A stretch of 35,603 bases of DNA, from the NCBI GenBank assembly GCA_019136515.1, contig JAGVUB010000189.1, positions 1 through 35,603 on the forward strand. The letters run 5' to 3'. Both the position numbers and the translations under genes were made by a program. This DNA comes from Verrucomicrobiota bacterium. GTDB taxonomy: Bacteria > Verrucomicrobiota > Verrucomicrobiia > Opitutales > Opitutaceae. The notes under the pieces were generated by a model, which was given only the letters and a program-made list of their open reading frames with translations, was not told where the DNA came from and searched no databases. Below, one piece after another: positions 26,301-35,291 of the stretch (the stretch's first letter is position 1; each line of letters begins with the position of its first letter).

Positions 26301-29173
26301 ACGACGCGTCCGCGGTCCAGCACCCAGCGCGGGCTGCCATCGGCATGGACCATGCGATGGCGACTCGTGTACTCGCCATTTCCACCGACCGCGGCCTGCA
26401 CCGCGGCAAGCACCCGCGCGCGGTCCCCGTCGTGAATCTTGGCGGCAAACGTCTCCAGCGGGTGTTCCAGGTAGCTCTCCTCCATCCCGATGATCTGGCA
26501 CCAGCGCGCGTTGTGCTTCACCAGGCCGCTCGCGATGTCCCAGTCCCAGATGCCGTCGCCGGTGGCGTCCATGGCGCGGGACAAGCGCTGCGCCATCTCG
26601 CTGCGCTCGACCTCCGCGGTGCGCTGCGCCGTGATGTCCTCCTTGATCGCCACGTAGTTGGTGATGCGGCAGTCCGGCCCGAGCACGGGCGAGATCACGA
26701 CCCGTTCGAGGTAACGGTTGCCGTTCTTGTTCCGGTTGCTGAGCTCCCCCCGCCACACCCGACCCGAGGCGATCGTCTGCCACATCTCGCGATAGACCGC
26801 CGGCGGAGTCGCCCCGGACTTGAGCATTCGCGGGTTGCGCCCGATCACTTCGGCCGCGGTGTAGCCGGTGAGCTCCGTGAAGAACGGGTTCACGTACTCG
26901 ATCTTTCCCGTCGGATCGGTGACCACCACGGAGGCCGGTGTCTGCTCGATCGCGCGCGAGAGCTTGCGCAATTCGTTCTCGGCGCGCTTGCGCGCGGTGA
27001 TGTCGACGATGATGTCGTGGCGAACATCCCGTTCGCCGACGACGATACGGCTGCCGAACACCTCCACGTCCCGCAACGAGCCGTCGGCCAGGCGGTGCCG
27101 GGACTCGAAATGGGAGCCCCGTCCGGCCAACCGCTGCTCCAGTTCACGGTGCACTTCGTCCGCGGCTCGCAGGCTGAGATCGCCGATGCGCCGCGCCAGC
27201 ATCTGCTCCCGCGTAAAGCCGTAGAGCTGCACCGCCGCCGCATTGGCCTCGAGAATCCTTCCGTCGGTCGGATCGATCAGCAATTGCACCGCCATGTTGT
27301 CACTGAACTGCCGACGGTACGACTCCTCGCTGGCCCGCAGCTCCTCCGTGCGCAACCGCACCTGCCGCTCGAGCTCCGCGCGGCGGTTCAGCAACATTGC
27401 CAAGATGCCCGTCAGCAACGTCGTCAACAACAGGCCGACCGCCCCAACGGCCCACGCATGGATGAGGGGATGCGCCGCCAGATAGGACTGTGCTGCCGTC
27501 ACGCGAACGACGTAACTTCTCCCAAACAGAAACAGCGGCGCCACCAACCGCAGATCCGGCCTCGCGCCACGCGACGCCTCCTCCGCGGCCGGGAGCTCCC
27601 GGCCGGCATCCACGCCGTTTGTGGCCAGCAACTGCGGCGCGCTCCCGGTCTTCCACTCGTACAGCGCCACCGAGACGCCCGGAGTATCGCACCCGGCTTC
27701 GAACAGCGGCTCCCGCAAAACCGGGCCCAGCCGCAGCGAGAGCGCGGCATAGCCCCGCAGACTGCGACGACCGTCCGCCGCGCTCCGCCAGACCGGATAC
27801 TGCACCAGCATCGACTGGCGCGGAGTAGCGGAATCCTGGATCAGCGTGATCGCGTCGGTCGCCGAACACAGTCCGGTGCGCGCAGCCTCCTCCAGCGCAG
27901 CCCGCCGGACGTTCTCCGAACCGAGATCGAACCCCACCGCCGCCTCGTTCCCCGCCAGCGGCGCGGTGAACAGCACCGGATAGTAGGACTCGCGATCACC
28001 GACCGTTTTCCGCAAGCCCCGTTCGTCCTTCTCGACCAGAGCGAACTCCGCCGCGCCGCCAGCCCGCACCGCCGCCACGAAGTCCGCCACCTCGGCCCGC
28101 GACACCGCCGGCACCCACGCCAACGAGCGGATCAGGCCGCCTCGACCCAGCGGTTCCGTGAAGTTGCGGAACTCGTCCGCATCGACCTGCTCGCTGCTCT
28201 CGATGAACCGAGCGAGGACCTCCAGCCGCGTGCGCGAGAGCCGCAGAGAATGGCCCAGTGCCCCGGCTTCAGTGCGCGCAAGAGCGGCAAACGTCTGGTA
28301 TCGCGCCTCCCGCTCCTGGCCATGCGCCCACCGTGCGACCAGAAAAGTGAGTACCAACCCCGCCAAGGCACAAACCACCGCCTCCACCGGCGGCAGCAAC
28401 CGCGGCCAGCGCCCGGGATGGCGCCGGCTCCAGTCCAGGAGCGTGCCGCAGGCCACGACGAGCGCGGCCAATGCGAGCGCCACCGGCACGATTCGCCACT
28501 GCGCGCGCCCACGCGCGATCCGCCACTGCGACGCCTCCAGACTGGCGCCAACGACGTACAAGGCACGCTCGCCCAGGCGCTGATCGCCGACCGCGGCAAA
28601 CCCGCCGACATACTCCCCGTACTCGTCGCGGTAGAGCCCCGCGGCGCCCCCTTCGCGCGTTCGGAACGCATCGCACAACACGCGCGGAGGTTCGCGGTAC
28701 GGGGTGCCCGGAGACGACGCCTGTGGCGGGTTTCGTTCGTGGCTCCGCGGTCCGAAATAGACTCGGCCCTCGCGCAAAGTCGTGAGGTAAAGGCCGTGCA
28801 GTCCGGCACCTTCGGCATACGCCCGCAGTTGGGCGCAGAGAATCGCGTATTCGGGTCGGTCCCGATCCTCGGGCGCGAACCTCAGCGCCCCGAGCCAGTC
28901 GGGATTGAGCGAGCTGGCCACGGTCATGGCTTGTGCCGCCAGTTCACCAAGCTTCCGCGTCCCCTCGATCTGCGCGGCCCGGTGCATTGTCCAGCAACTG
29001 GCCGCCGTCGCGACGCCGAGCACGGCCAGCAGCCAGCGACCGAGCGCTTTGCGTACGCTGTCGCCGCGGAGCCCCACGCCCCAGACAAGCAGAGCGCTGA
29101 GCACCCCGGCCACCAACACGACCCCATAGGCTATCGCTGGAGTTTGGAGAATAGACTCGGTGGGCACAAACAT
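23207..29173 (-). CDS. Hybrid sensor histidine kinase (CHASE, PAS x6, HisKA, HATPase, REC x2)
   Basis: A 1988-residue membrane sensor kinase. Hydrophobic segments lie near residues 13-35, 43-63, 228-248, 260-281 and 567-596. A CHASE-type periplasmic sensor follows the fourth (about 310-500; [23 protein letters not shown]). Six PAS modules fill about 617-1340, each followed by a PAC-like DITxRKRAE linker. HisKA has the phosphoacceptor His1377 in [12 protein letters not shown]. The HATPase shows DTGIGIP and [13 protein letters not shown]1 is at about 1613-1735 ([13 protein letters not shown]) and REC2 at about 1760-1880 ([13 protein letters not shown]). After residue ~1941 the frame turns to nonsense in the Hpt region and stops at 23207; the real tail is out of frame down to 23161. 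It probably signals to the response regulator 10 bp further on. It follows flhA by 139 bp. Confidence 0.93.
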   Translation of the reverse strand: MFVPTESILQTPAIAYGVVLVAGVLSALLVWGVGLRGDSVRKALGRWLLAVLGVATAASCWTMHRAAQIEGTRKLGELAAQAMTVASSLNPDWLGALRFAPEDRDRPEYAILCAQLRAYAEGAGLHGLYLTTLREGRVYFGPRSHERNPPQASSPGTPYREPPRVLCDAFRTREGGAAGLYRDEYGEYVGGFAAVGDQRLGERALYVVGASLEASQWRIARGRAQWRIVPVALALAALVVACGTLLDWSRRHPGRWPRLLPPVEAVVCALAGLVLTFLVARWAHGQEREARYQTFAALARTEAGALGHSLRLSRTRLEVLARFIESSEQVDADEFRNFTEPLGRGGLIRSLAWVPAVSRAEVADFVAAVRAGGAAEFALVEKDERGLRKTVGDRESYYPVLFTAPLAGNEAAVGFDLGSENVRRAALEEAARTGLCSATDAITLIQDSATPRQSMLVQYPVWRSAADGRRSLRGYAALSLRLGPVLREPLFEAGCDTPGVSVALYEWKTGSAPQLLATNGVDAGRELPAAEEASRGARPDLRLVAPLFLFGRSYVVRVTAAQSYLAAHPLIHAWAVGAVGLLLTTLLTGILAMLLNRRAELERQVRLRTEELRASEESYRRQFSDNMAVQLLIDPTDGRILEANAAAVQLYGFTREQMLARRIGDLSLRAADEVHRELEQRLAGRGSHFESRHRLADGSLRDVEVFGSRIVVGERDVRHDIIVDITARKRAENELRKLSRAIEQTPASVVVTDPTGKIEYVNPFFTELTGYTAAEVIGRNPRMLKSGATPPAVYREMWQTIASGRVWRGELSNRNKNGNRYLERVVISPVLGPDCRITNYVAIKEDITAQRTAEVERSEMAQRLSRAMDATGDGIWDWDIASGLVKHNARWCQIIGMEESYLEHPLETFAAKIHDGDRARVLAAVQAAVGGNGEYTSRHRMVHADGSPRWVLDRGRVVERDAAGKPTRMVGAMADITMQHQAELALAENEANFHTFFETIGDLVFVATLDGRIQVTNRAVIEKLGYSALELTDMRVLDVHPADRRAEAAEIFAAMARGERTTCPLPLQAKSGVLVPVETRIWRGRWNGGDCMFGVSKDLTAEREAQDRFERLFRNNPALMAVTSLPDRRFTDVNEAFLSRLGYTRAEIVGRTAAELELFPHSGLATAQAKQAEEQGRIAEQVLQVRCKDGSLLDGLFSGELIKGQNGSYLLTVMIDLTERTRAEALLREKQEELDRYFSTSLDLLCIADIDGHFIRLNPEWEKVLGYPIAELEGTLFLDYVHPDDLKATLAAVATLAGQNEVRSFENRYRRRDSSYAWIEWRARPVGNRIYAVARDITERKRIEQALRATNVELAEATAKAEQANAAKSEFLANMSHEIRTPMNGVIGMTGLLLDTELDSTQRRYAETVRSSGQTLLLLINDILDFSKIEAGKMELEKLDFELRDLLDDFAGIMAVKAAEKGIEFVCAADPDVPDALRGDPGRLRQILTNLAGNALKFTQRGEVAVRVHLERSGETSVQLRFSVRDTGIGIPAEKQSQLFEKFTQVDASTTRKYGGTGLGLAISKQLAELMGGKIGVRSEAGVGSEFWFTARLEVQKAAIAVPATRQVDLRGARVLVVDDNATNREILRIQLGAWGLRPTEATDGPSALAELIRGSESTDPYRLAILDMQMPEMDGATLGLAIRGDARLQALPLILMPSLVGHGDAARVAGVGFAACLTKPVRQGELFATLSTVLGGGATRPTEKAPPRRTAIPKLSRQGRILLADDSATNQLVAVAMLKKLGLSADAVANGEEAVEMLAGVPYDLVLMDVQMPVMDGLTATRRIRDPLSAVLNHDVPVIAMTAHAMAREHAECRAAGMNDIVTKPVDPRALAAVLEKWLPEQPADVRDAAPGAVVASHETAAKVYDRAGFLARMMNDEAMLATIRDTFLEDMPRQLEVLDGAVGTGDHGASDRWRGGQRGRRGPAWGRACPGGGRAREERHHRAADR

Positions 29174-29312
29174 GGGTTGATGCGACCTGCTCGTCGATCG
29201 GGCTGGCGGTGGGCTCCGCCACCCTGGTTCATGTGATTGCTATCGGCACAAGCCGCCGGCACTTGACCTCCGCTCCCCTCCCACCGGGAAGCGCCTACCG
29301 CTCAAGACGGGC

Positions 29313-31532
29313 TCACGCCGCCATCGCCGCCTGGGCCTGTTGCGCCGGCACGGAGCGCAGCGGCTCCATGCGCGCCATCTGCGGCGGCAGCGGAATCAGG
29401 CCGACATTCTCCACCTCGGTCGAGGCCGGCAGCTCCTGGAACGAGAGCACCGTAAGGCGCGGGAGCGACGATTCGAAGAAGCGCTTGATCGCCAAGCGCG
29501 ACTCGGCCCCGACCACCAGCACCGGCGGCAGCCCTTGTTGCGCCAGCTCTGCCGTGCGACGGTTGAGCTCCTCGAGGAGGTGCTGGGCGGTGCCGGGATC
29601 GAGCGCCAAGCCCGTCTCGGTCGGGGTGCGCTGCACGCGGCCCACCAGCCACTGTTCGAGCCGCGGATCGAGCGTGAGCGCTTTCACCTTGCCGGGCTCC
29701 GCCTCGAACTCGGAAACGAAATACAAACCGAGCCGGCGACGGACGAGTTCGGCGAGTTCGTCGGCGTTCTTGGTCACCGACGCATAGTCGGCGATGCCTT
29801 CGAGGATGACCGGCAGGTTGAGGATGTTCACGCCCTCGCGCAGGAGATTCTGGAGCACGCGCTGGATCAGGCCGAGGTTGGCCAGATCGGGAATGAGCTC
29901 GGTGACGAGCGCCGGATGCTTCTCCTTCACGTGGTCGACGAGCAACTGCACGTCCTGGCGGCCGAGGATGAGCCAGATGTTGTTCTTCAGCGTCTCGGAG
30001 AGATGCGTGATGAGGACCGAGGCCGGATCGACCACGGTGAAGCCGTTGACCTCGGCGGTGGTCTTCTCGTCGCCGCCGATCCAGTGGGCCTCGAGTCCGA
30101 AGACCGGTTCGCGCGTCGGGATGCCCTTGAGGCGGATCGTGCTGCCGTTGACGTTCATCGCCAGCCAGCGGCCGGGCATGACCTGGCCGCGGGCGACGGG
30201 CTTGCCGCGCAGCAGGAAGCGGTAGTCGTTGGCGTCGAGCTCGAGGTTGTCGCGCACGGAGATCGGCGGAACCATGACCCCCTTCTCGCGCGAGACGGAG
30301 CGGCGCAGGCCGGTGATGCGCTGGAGCAGGTCGCCGCCCTGTTTCTCGTCGGCCAGCGGCAGCAGGCCGTAACCGATCTCGATGGCGAAGACATCGAGGT
30401 CGATCGCGCGGGCGATCTCCTCTTCGCTCGCCCGCGCCGGTGCGCCCGCACGCGCGCCGGACTCCCCGGCCGCCGGGGTGCCGCCACCTGCAGGCGCGCC
30501 CGCGGCCCCGCGACGGGCCGCCGGAGCGGTCTTCGCGGTCGCCTCCTCGGCCAGCTGCTGTTTGTGGAGACGCATCGCAAAATAGCCGCCGAGGCCGGCC
30601 AGCCCGAGGAACGGCACGAGCGGCATGCCCGGCAGCAGGGCGAAGACGCCGAGCATACCCGAGCCGATCGCCAGCGCGCGCGGATAACGGGTGAGCTGCT
30701 GGGTGACCTGCACGCCGAGGGTCTCGTTCTCCGCCGCCCGGGTGACGAGGATACCGGCGGCCACGGAGACGAGCAGCGCCGGGATCTGCGAGACCAGGCC
30801 GTCGCCGATGGAGAGGAGCGTGAACTTCTTCGCGGCGTCGGCGAAGGACAGATCCATCTGCAGCACGCCGATGGCGAAGCCGCCGATGACGTTGATGAAG
30901 GTGATGAGGATGCCGGCGATGGCATCGCCGCGCACGAACTTGTTGGCGCCGTCCATCGCGCCGTAGAAGTCGGTCTCCTTCTGGAGCTTCTTGCGGCGCT
31001 CGGTGGCCTGTGCCTCGTCGATGATGCCGGCGTTGAGCTCGGCATCGATGGCCATCTGCTTGCCCGGCAGGGCGTCGAGAGTGAAGCGGGCGGCGACCTC
31101 TGCGATGCGGCCGGCGCCCTTGGTGATGACCACGAAATTGATGATCACCAGGATGGAGAAGACGACCGTGCCGACGACGTAGTTGCCCTGCACGACGAAC
31201 TTGCCGAACGAGTCGATGATGTGGCCGGCGAAGCCGTCGATGAGGATGAGGCGGGTGGAGGTGATGTTCAGGGCGAGCCGGAACAGCGTGAGCCCGAGCA
31301 ACAGCGTGGGGAAGACGGAGAACTCCGGCGGATCCTTCACGTAGGTGATAAGGAGCAGGATCAGCAGCGACAGGCCGATGCTCACCGCCAACAGGATATC
31401 GAGCAGGAACGCCGGCAGCGGCAGGATCAACATCATGACCACGCCGAAGAGCGCGACCGTGAAGGCCAGGTCGGAACGGCGGAAGCCTCCGACGGAGGGA
31501 AGCGGGGCGGTGCTGGCAGGAGCGGCGGACAT
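29313..31532 (-). CDS. flhA: Flagellar export gate protein FlhA
   Basis: The 739-residue export-gate protein that forms a nonameric ring, takes proton-motive force and docks chaperone-substrate complexes. The N-terminal half has about eight membrane segments with the FHIPEP family blocks YVKDPPEFSVFPTLLLGLTL then RLALNITSTRLIL, and KGAGRIAEVAARFTLDALPG plus DFYGAMDGANKFVRGDAIAG. A long Ala/Gly/Pro-rich linker (about 335-375) precedes the cytoplasmic domain (about 376-739). The start at 31532 has a TTCTCCC leader. It lies 50 bp after flhB and is the last of the export genes here. The plus-strand and other minus-strand frames across it are shadows. Confidence 0.98.
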   Translation of the reverse strand: MSAAPASTAPLPSVGGFRRSDLAFTVALFGVVMMLILPLPAFLLDILLAVSIGLSLLILLLITYVKDPPEFSVFPTLLLGLTLFRLALNITSTRLILIDGFAGHIIDSFGKFVVQGNYVVGTVVFSILVIINFVVITKGAGRIAEVAARFTLDALPGKQMAIDAELNAGIIDEAQATERRKKLQKETDFYGAMDGANKFVRGDAIAGILITFINVIGGFAIGVLQMDLSFADAAKKFTLLSIGDGLVSQIPALLVSVAAGILVTRAAENETLGVQVTQQLTRYPRALAIGSGMLGVFALLPGMPLVPFLGLAGLGGYFAMRLHKQQLAEEATAKTAPAARRGAAGAPAGGGTPAAGESGARAGAPARASEEEIARAIDLDVFAIEIGYGLLPLADEKQGGDLLQRITGLRRSVSREKGVMVPPISVRDNLELDANDYRFLLRGKPVARGQVMPGRWLAMNVNGSTIRLKGIPTREPVFGLEAHWIGGDEKTTAEVNGFTVVDPASVLITHLSETLKNNIWLILGRQDVQLLVDHVKEKHPALVTELIPDLANLGLIQRVLQNLLREGVNILNLPVILEGIADYASVTKNADELAELVRRRLGLYFVSEFEAEPGKVKALTLDPRLEQWLVGRVQRTPTETGLALDPGTAQHLLEELNRRTAELAQQGLPPVLVVGAESRLAIKRFFESSLPRLTVLSFQELPASTEVENVGLIPLPPQMARMEPLRSVPAQQAQAAMAA

Positions 31533-31582
31533 GGGAGAAAGGGACGAGCGGGCGACGGGAGCTGGCGGTTAGCGGGCGACGG

Positions 31583-32698
31583 TCAGGCGGCGGGTTGCGA
31601 CTGGAGTGCGGCGCGCCGGGCACGCAGGGCGTGGAAATAGTAGCGGTGGGTGCGGTAGACGAAGGCGAGGATCTCGGCCACCGCCTGGTAGAGGGCGAGC
31701 GGTACCGGCTCCCCCACTTCGCCCACCTTGAAGAGCATGCGGGCGACCGGCTTGTTCTCGATCATGGGCACGCCATATTCGGCGCCGAGGGCCTTGATGC
31801 GGCGGGCGAAGGCACCCTCGCCCTTGGCGACGATCACCGGCGCCTCGTCCTTGCCCCGCTCGTACTTGAGCGCCACGGCGAAGTGGGTCGGGTTGGTGAC
31901 GACGACGTCGGCGGTGGGCACGGCCTGGAGCATCTGCTTCTGCATCAGGCGCCGCGCGAGGCGCCGGCGGTGGCCCTTGACCATGGGATCGCCCTCCTGC
32001 TGCTTGTGCTCGTCGCGCACCTCCTGCTTGGTCATGCGCAGGTCCTTCTCGGTTTTGTGGTGCTGGTAGCTGTAGCTCGCGATCGCGATGATCGCCATCG
32101 CCCCGCAGATCCAGGCGAGGAAGAGCAGCGTGGAATGGTTGAGGAACCGGGCGAGATGCTCCGCCTTCATCGGCACATGGAAGAGCGGGTCCTGCATCAC
32201 GCGCTTGACGGCGAGCCAGAGCGCCAGACCGATGCCCCCGAGTTTGAGCAGGTCGAAGGGCAGCGTCATCAGCGTACTCGTGTTGAAGATGTTCTTGAAG
32301 CCGTTGACGAAGTTGAGCCGGTCGAGCTTGGGCTCGAGCACCTCGGTCGTGAGCTGGAACCGGCTCTGCGCGCCGCCCCCGAGCACGGCGGCCACGAAGC
32401 AGGCGACGAGCAGCGGCGTCATCAGCCCGAGGCAACGCTGTCCCGCCTCGACGAGCCGCGACAACATCAGCTCGTTGCTGAGCGTGGTGCGGCCGAGATT
32501 CTGGAAGCTGTAGAGGGCGAAGTCCCGCAACGAGCGCGCGATGTCCGGCGCGGAGAACAGCATCACGACCAGGGCCGCCGTGAGCGTGAAGGCCACCTGC
32601 ACGTCGGGGCTGCGCGCGAACTGCCCGCGCTTGAACGCCTCGGCCCGCCGCTTCGCGGTCGCGGGTTCGGTCTTCTGGTCCTTGTCCTGGTCGGCCAT
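31583..32698 (-). CDS. flhB: Flagellar export switch protein FlhB
   Basis: The 371-residue specificity-switch component that changes export from rod/hook to filament subunits after self-cleavage. The N-terminus DKDQKTEPATAKRRAEAFKR is the standard FlhB opening. Four membrane segments follow, and then a cytoplasmic linker (MTKQEVRDEHKQQEGDPMVK). The autocleavage motif NPTH is at residues 269-272, with Asn269 in exactly the canonical position. The downstream C-terminal fragment (FAVALKYERGKDEAPVIVAK, then GVPMIENKPVARMLF) is complete. It starts 12 bp after fliR and ends 50 bp before flhA. Confidence 0.98.
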   Translation of the reverse strand: MADQDKDQKTEPATAKRRAEAFKRGQFARSPDVQVAFTLTAALVVMLFSAPDIARSLRDFALYSFQNLGRTTLSNELMLSRLVEAGQRCLGLMTPLLVACFVAAVLGGGAQSRFQLTTEVLEPKLDRLNFVNGFKNIFNTSTLMTLPFDLLKLGGIGLALWLAVKRVMQDPLFHVPMKAEHLARFLNHSTLLFLAWICGAMAIIAIASYSYQHHKTEKDLRMTKQEVRDEHKQQEGDPMVKGHRRRLARRLMQKQMLQAVPTADVVVTNPTHFAVALKYERGKDEAPVIVAKGEGAFARRIKALGAEYGVPMIENKPVARMLFKVGEVGEPVPLALYQAVAEILAFVYRTHRYYFHALRARRAALQSQPAA

Positions 32699-32710
32699 GG
32701 TGGATACGCC

Positions 32711-33466
32711 TCAGCTGCGGGGAAGGTACAGCAGCATGTCGGAGGGCAGCTGCTCGAAGGCCGCCAGCAGGTAGCGCGCGAACAACACGCCCGCCCCGCC
32801 CAGCAGCGCCAGTCCGGCGAACGACCGCGCGCCCATGCTCATCATGAAGACATTGACCTTCGGGACCGTGCGGCCGAGCAGGCCGAACGCGAAAGTCAGC
32901 AGGTAGTTCAGCGCGATGAACGGCGCCGCCAGCTGCACCCCCACCCCGATCGTCCGCCCGGTGATCCCGATGAGCTGGTCGGCCGCGGCCGGGTTGAGCC
33001 CAGCCAAGCCGGGCGGAGCGAAGTGGAAACTGCGCGCGAAGGCTCCGACCGCCATCAGGTGCGCGCCGACTAGGAAATACAGGAGCACGGCGAACCGGTG
33101 CAGCATCGCCGCGAACGGTTCGCTCGACGCTGTGGGCGCCTCGATACCCGGGGTCGGCGTGAGACCGATCTCGGTGGCAATCACGCGCCCGCCCATCTCC
33201 GTGGCGTAGAAGGCCATCCGCCCGACGAAGCCCATCAGCAGGCCGACCAGGACCTCCGTGCCCACCGCCCCGGACAGCGCGAGCAACGTCGCCGGGGTCT
33301 GCGCCGGGATCGGGATGATCGGCGCCAGCAACGTCGCGATCGCCAAGGCCAGCGCCAGCCGCAGGGTCACCGGCATCGGCTGCCCCGTCAGCCCGGGCAG
33401 GAGCATGAGGAACGCGGTCGCACGGATCGCGATCAGCAGCCAGGCGATGAGCACAGGGACGGGCAT
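32711..33466 (-). CDS. fliR: Flagellar biosynthesis protein FliR
   Basis: A 251-residue polytopic protein of the export-gate core complex (FliP5-FliQ4-FliR1). I chose ATG 33466 (MPVPVLIAWLLIAIRATAFL) because the frame further upstream is overlap with fliQ and has no FliR character. Family marks include MLLPGLTGQPMPVTLRLALA, LLMGFVGRMAFYATEMGGRV and, near the C-terminus, the conserved FAFGLLGRTVPKVNVFMMSM block. It lies 20 bp after fliQ and 12 bp before flhB. Confidence 0.96.
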   Translation of the reverse strand: MPVPVLIAWLLIAIRATAFLMLLPGLTGQPMPVTLRLALALAIATLLAPIIPIPAQTPATLLALSGAVGTEVLVGLLMGFVGRMAFYATEMGGRVIATEIGLTPTPGIEAPTASSEPFAAMLHRFAVLLYFLVGAHLMAVGAFARSFHFAPPGLAGLNPAAADQLIGITGRTIGVGVQLAAPFIALNYLLTFAFGLLGRTVPKVNVFMMSMGARSFAGLALLGGAGVLFARYLLAAFEQLPSDMLLYLPRS

Positions 33467-33486
33467 CGGGGAGCGGGGGCGTTGCG

Positions 33487-33756
33487 CTAGTGGCCCATGT
33501 CGGCCATGCGGGCGAAGCACGCGATGGTGAACTCCATCAGCGTGCGCACCAGCCACGGCGAGAGGAAGAGGAACACCCCCACGACCGTGAGTAGTTTCGG
33601 GATGAACACCAGCGTCTGCTCCTGCAGGCTGGTGACGGACTGGATGAGGCTCACGGTCAGGCCGACGACGAGCGCGGCGACCAGGAACGGCGCCACGACG
33701 ACGACCGCCTTGAACATGGTGAGCTTGAACAGCTCGATCGCGAGGTCGGGATTCAT
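33487..33756 (-). CDS. fliQ: Flagellar biosynthesis protein FliQ
   Basis: An 89-residue protein with two membrane helices forming part of the FliPQR export pore. It begins MNPDLAIELFKLTMFKAVVV and shows the family block VSLIQSVTSLQEQTLVFIPK, ending in a hydrophobic FLFLSPWLVRTLMEF. The start at 33756 overlaps the fliP stop through an ATGA, which points to translational coupling. Confidence 0.97.
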   Translation of the reverse strand: MNPDLAIELFKLTMFKAVVVVAPFLVAALVVGLTVSLIQSVTSLQEQTLVFIPKLLTVVGVFLFLSPWLVRTLMEFTIACFARMADMGH

Positions 33757-34529
33757 TGCGTGAAGCTCTGCACCAGGGAACGCACGACCAGCTCCCAACC
33801 GTCGACGAGCACGAACAGGAGCAGCTTGAACGGCAGCGCCACGATGGTGGGCGGCATCATCATCATGCCCAGCGCCATCAGTACGGTGGAGACGAGGAAA
33901 TCGATCACCAGAAACGGGAGGAAGATGAGGAAGCCCATCTGGAAGGCCGTCTGCAGCTCGCTCAGCACGAACGCCGGGATCACGATGCGCATCGGCAGAT
34001 CCTTGACCGGCGTGGGCCCGTAGCCGCCGAGTTCGAGGAAGAACTCGATGTCGCGCGTGCGCGTCTGCCGCAGCATGAACTGCTTGAGCGGCTCCTGCGC
34101 CCGCTGCAGCGCCTCCACCGACTTGATCTGGCCGTCGAAGTACGGCTGGAGCGCATCGTCGTGGATCCGGTCCACCACCGGGGTCATCACGAAGAACGTG
34201 AGGAACAGCGACAGGCCGATGACGATCTGGTTCGACGGCGCCGACGGCACGCCGATCGCCTGTCGCACGAATCCGAGCACGATGACGATGCGGGTGAAGC
34301 TCGTCATCAACATGATGATCGAGGGTGCGAGGGTGAGCAGCGTCATCAGGATGACGATCTGCACCGACACGCTCAGGTCCCCGATGCCGGCCGTCCCGCC
34401 GGAGAGATCGATGTTCAGCTTCAGCGGCTGCGCGGTGCCCTGGGCGTGCGCGCCCACTGCGAACAGCAGCGGGGCCAACAGTCCGAGCGCACGGTACAGC
34501 CACCGGCAGGGTTTGGGCGGAGTGGACAT
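33753..34529 (-). CDS. fliP: Flagellar biosynthesis protein FliP
   Basis: A 258-residue pore-forming protein of the FliPQR complex. The N-terminus is a cleavable signal (MSTPPKPCRWLYRALGLLAP ... GAHAQG, about 29 residues), as is known for FliP. The family signature follows in SIIMLMTSFTRIVIVLGFVR and SNQIVIGLSLFLTFFVMTP. The C-terminal half has IPAFVLSELQTAFQMGFLIF and VSTVLMALGMMMMPPTIVAL. It is preceded by a 382-bp spacer, not directly by fliO, and a sigma-54-like motif lies just upstream of its start. Confidence 0.97.
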   Translation of the reverse strand: MSTPPKPCRWLYRALGLLAPLLFAVGAHAQGTAQPLKLNIDLSGGTAGIGDLSVSVQIVILMTLLTLAPSIIMLMTSFTRIVIVLGFVRQAIGVPSAPSNQIVIGLSLFLTFFVMTPVVDRIHDDALQPYFDGQIKSVEALQRAQEPLKQFMLRQTRTRDIEFFLELGGYGPTPVKDLPMRIVIPAFVLSELQTAFQMGFLIFLPFLVIDFLVSTVLMALGMMMMPPTIVALPFKLLLFVLVDGWELVVRSLVQSFTQ

Positions 34530-34911
34530 CGAGTCCGTTTCAGCAATGCCGATGCCAAGCCCCGGGGCACCACCGTTAACCTCTGGTTACCAGGCGCTCG
34601 CGAAACTTTCCACGGGAGTCCAGGGGGGCATTCCCCACCCGCTCGCCCCCGACGGCAAGATCTGCCCAGCGCCAGCGCCGCCGCCGCCGCTCAACTCGAC
34701 AACGCGTGCCGCACCCGCAGTCGCCCGACCCGTTTCACGCGACGGACACCCGGGCGCGGCCCTCCGCTCAGCCGGAACGATGCCGTTGGCGCCGGTGCCC
34801 TCGGCCGGGCCACTTTCTCCGGTTGTGGGGACCGCGCTTGCTCAGCCCGGGAGCGATCCCTCTCGCCGAGCGGTGCGAGCTCGCACCCTGCTGCGGGTGC
34901 AGGATCTCCGC
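34530..34911. other. 382-bp spacer between fliP and the Lrp-like gene, no gene seen
   Basis: Frames here look like chance. It holds the sigma-54-like motif (34542-34557), the inverted repeat GTTAACC-TCT-GGTTAC (34575-34590), a Pro/Ala-coding C-rich stretch, a perfect 16-bp palindrome GGTGCGAGCTCGCACC (34872-34887), and the stem GCACCC-TGCTGC-GGGTGC (34883-34900), which could end the Lrp-like gene on the minus strand. Confidence 0.55.
34542..34557 (-). promoter_or_regulatory. Candidate sigma-54 promoter upstream of fliP
   Basis: On the minus strand TGGCA-TCGGCA-TTGCT matches the sigma-54 -24/-12 pattern (TGGCAC-N5-TTGCW) with GG and GC exactly ten bases apart. Transcription would begin about 34531-34532, only two to three bases before the fliP ATG. 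Either fliP is read leaderless from here or the match is chance. No activator site was identified beyond the inverted repeat at 34575. Confidence 0.35.
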
Positions 34912-35184
34912 TCAGTCCACGTCGACGGCGCGGCCGCCCTCGCGTTTGTCGTAGCTGCGGAAGGCGAACATCGTCTCGCTGTCGATGATACCGTCGGTCT
35001 TGAGCAACTGGTCGGTGATCACGCACTCGATCTTGTCGAGCTGGGCGCAGCGGATCATCACCAGCAGATCGTAGCGGCCGGATACCGAGTAGACTTCCGA
35101 GATGTCGGGCATCTCGAGCAGACGCTCGGCAATACCGGTGACGCGCTGGTGGTCGGTCTTGAGGAGGACAATGGCCGTGGGCAT
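34912..35184 (-). CDS. Stand-alone Lrp/AsnC ligand-binding (RAM) domain protein
   Basis: A 90-residue protein matching the C-terminal RAM domain of Lrp/AsnC regulators (MPTAIVLLKTDHQRVTGIAE, then LLEMPDISEVYSVSGRYDLL, then CVITDQLLKTDGIIDSETMF). It lacks the usual N-terminal helix-turn-helix. Such domains bind amino acids or assemble as octamers. Alone they act as small effector or assembly proteins whose partners vary. The Gly-Arg-Tyr-Asp turn of the ligand pocket is present. It lies between fliO and fliP, after a terminator that follows fliO, so it is probably separately expressed. A role in flagellar control is only a positional guess. Confidence 0.9.
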   Translation of the reverse strand: MPTAIVLLKTDHQRVTGIAERLLEMPDISEVYSVSGRYDLLVMIRCAQLDKIECVITDQLLKTDGIIDSETMFAFRSYDKREGGRAVDVD

Positions 35185-35243
35185 GGCGGGAAGTATGGGG
35201 AATCGTTGGCGTTCGGCGATCCCGGAGAGGCGCGACAGCGCGC

Positions 35244-35268
35244 AAAAGTGCGGCCCGTGCGGGCCGCA
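35244..35268 (-). terminator. Rho-independent terminator after fliO
   Basis: On the minus strand, TGCGGCCCG-CA-CGGGCCGCA (9-bp stem) is followed by CTTTTGCG. It lies 24 bp past the fliO stop and before the Lrp-like gene, so it should end the upstream flagellar transcript. Confidence 0.65.
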
Positions 35269-35291
35269 GCCGGCTTCCCCCGGGCGGGGCC

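Noticed and set aside
24281..29236. 1651-codon plus-strand frame
   Set aside because: Shadow of the hybrid kinase; its composition mirrors the antisense strand and no domain is visible.
29302..31623. 773-codon minus-strand frame overlapping flhA
   Set aside because: An Arg/His/Pro-rich alternative frame; flhA in the neighbouring frame has all family blocks.
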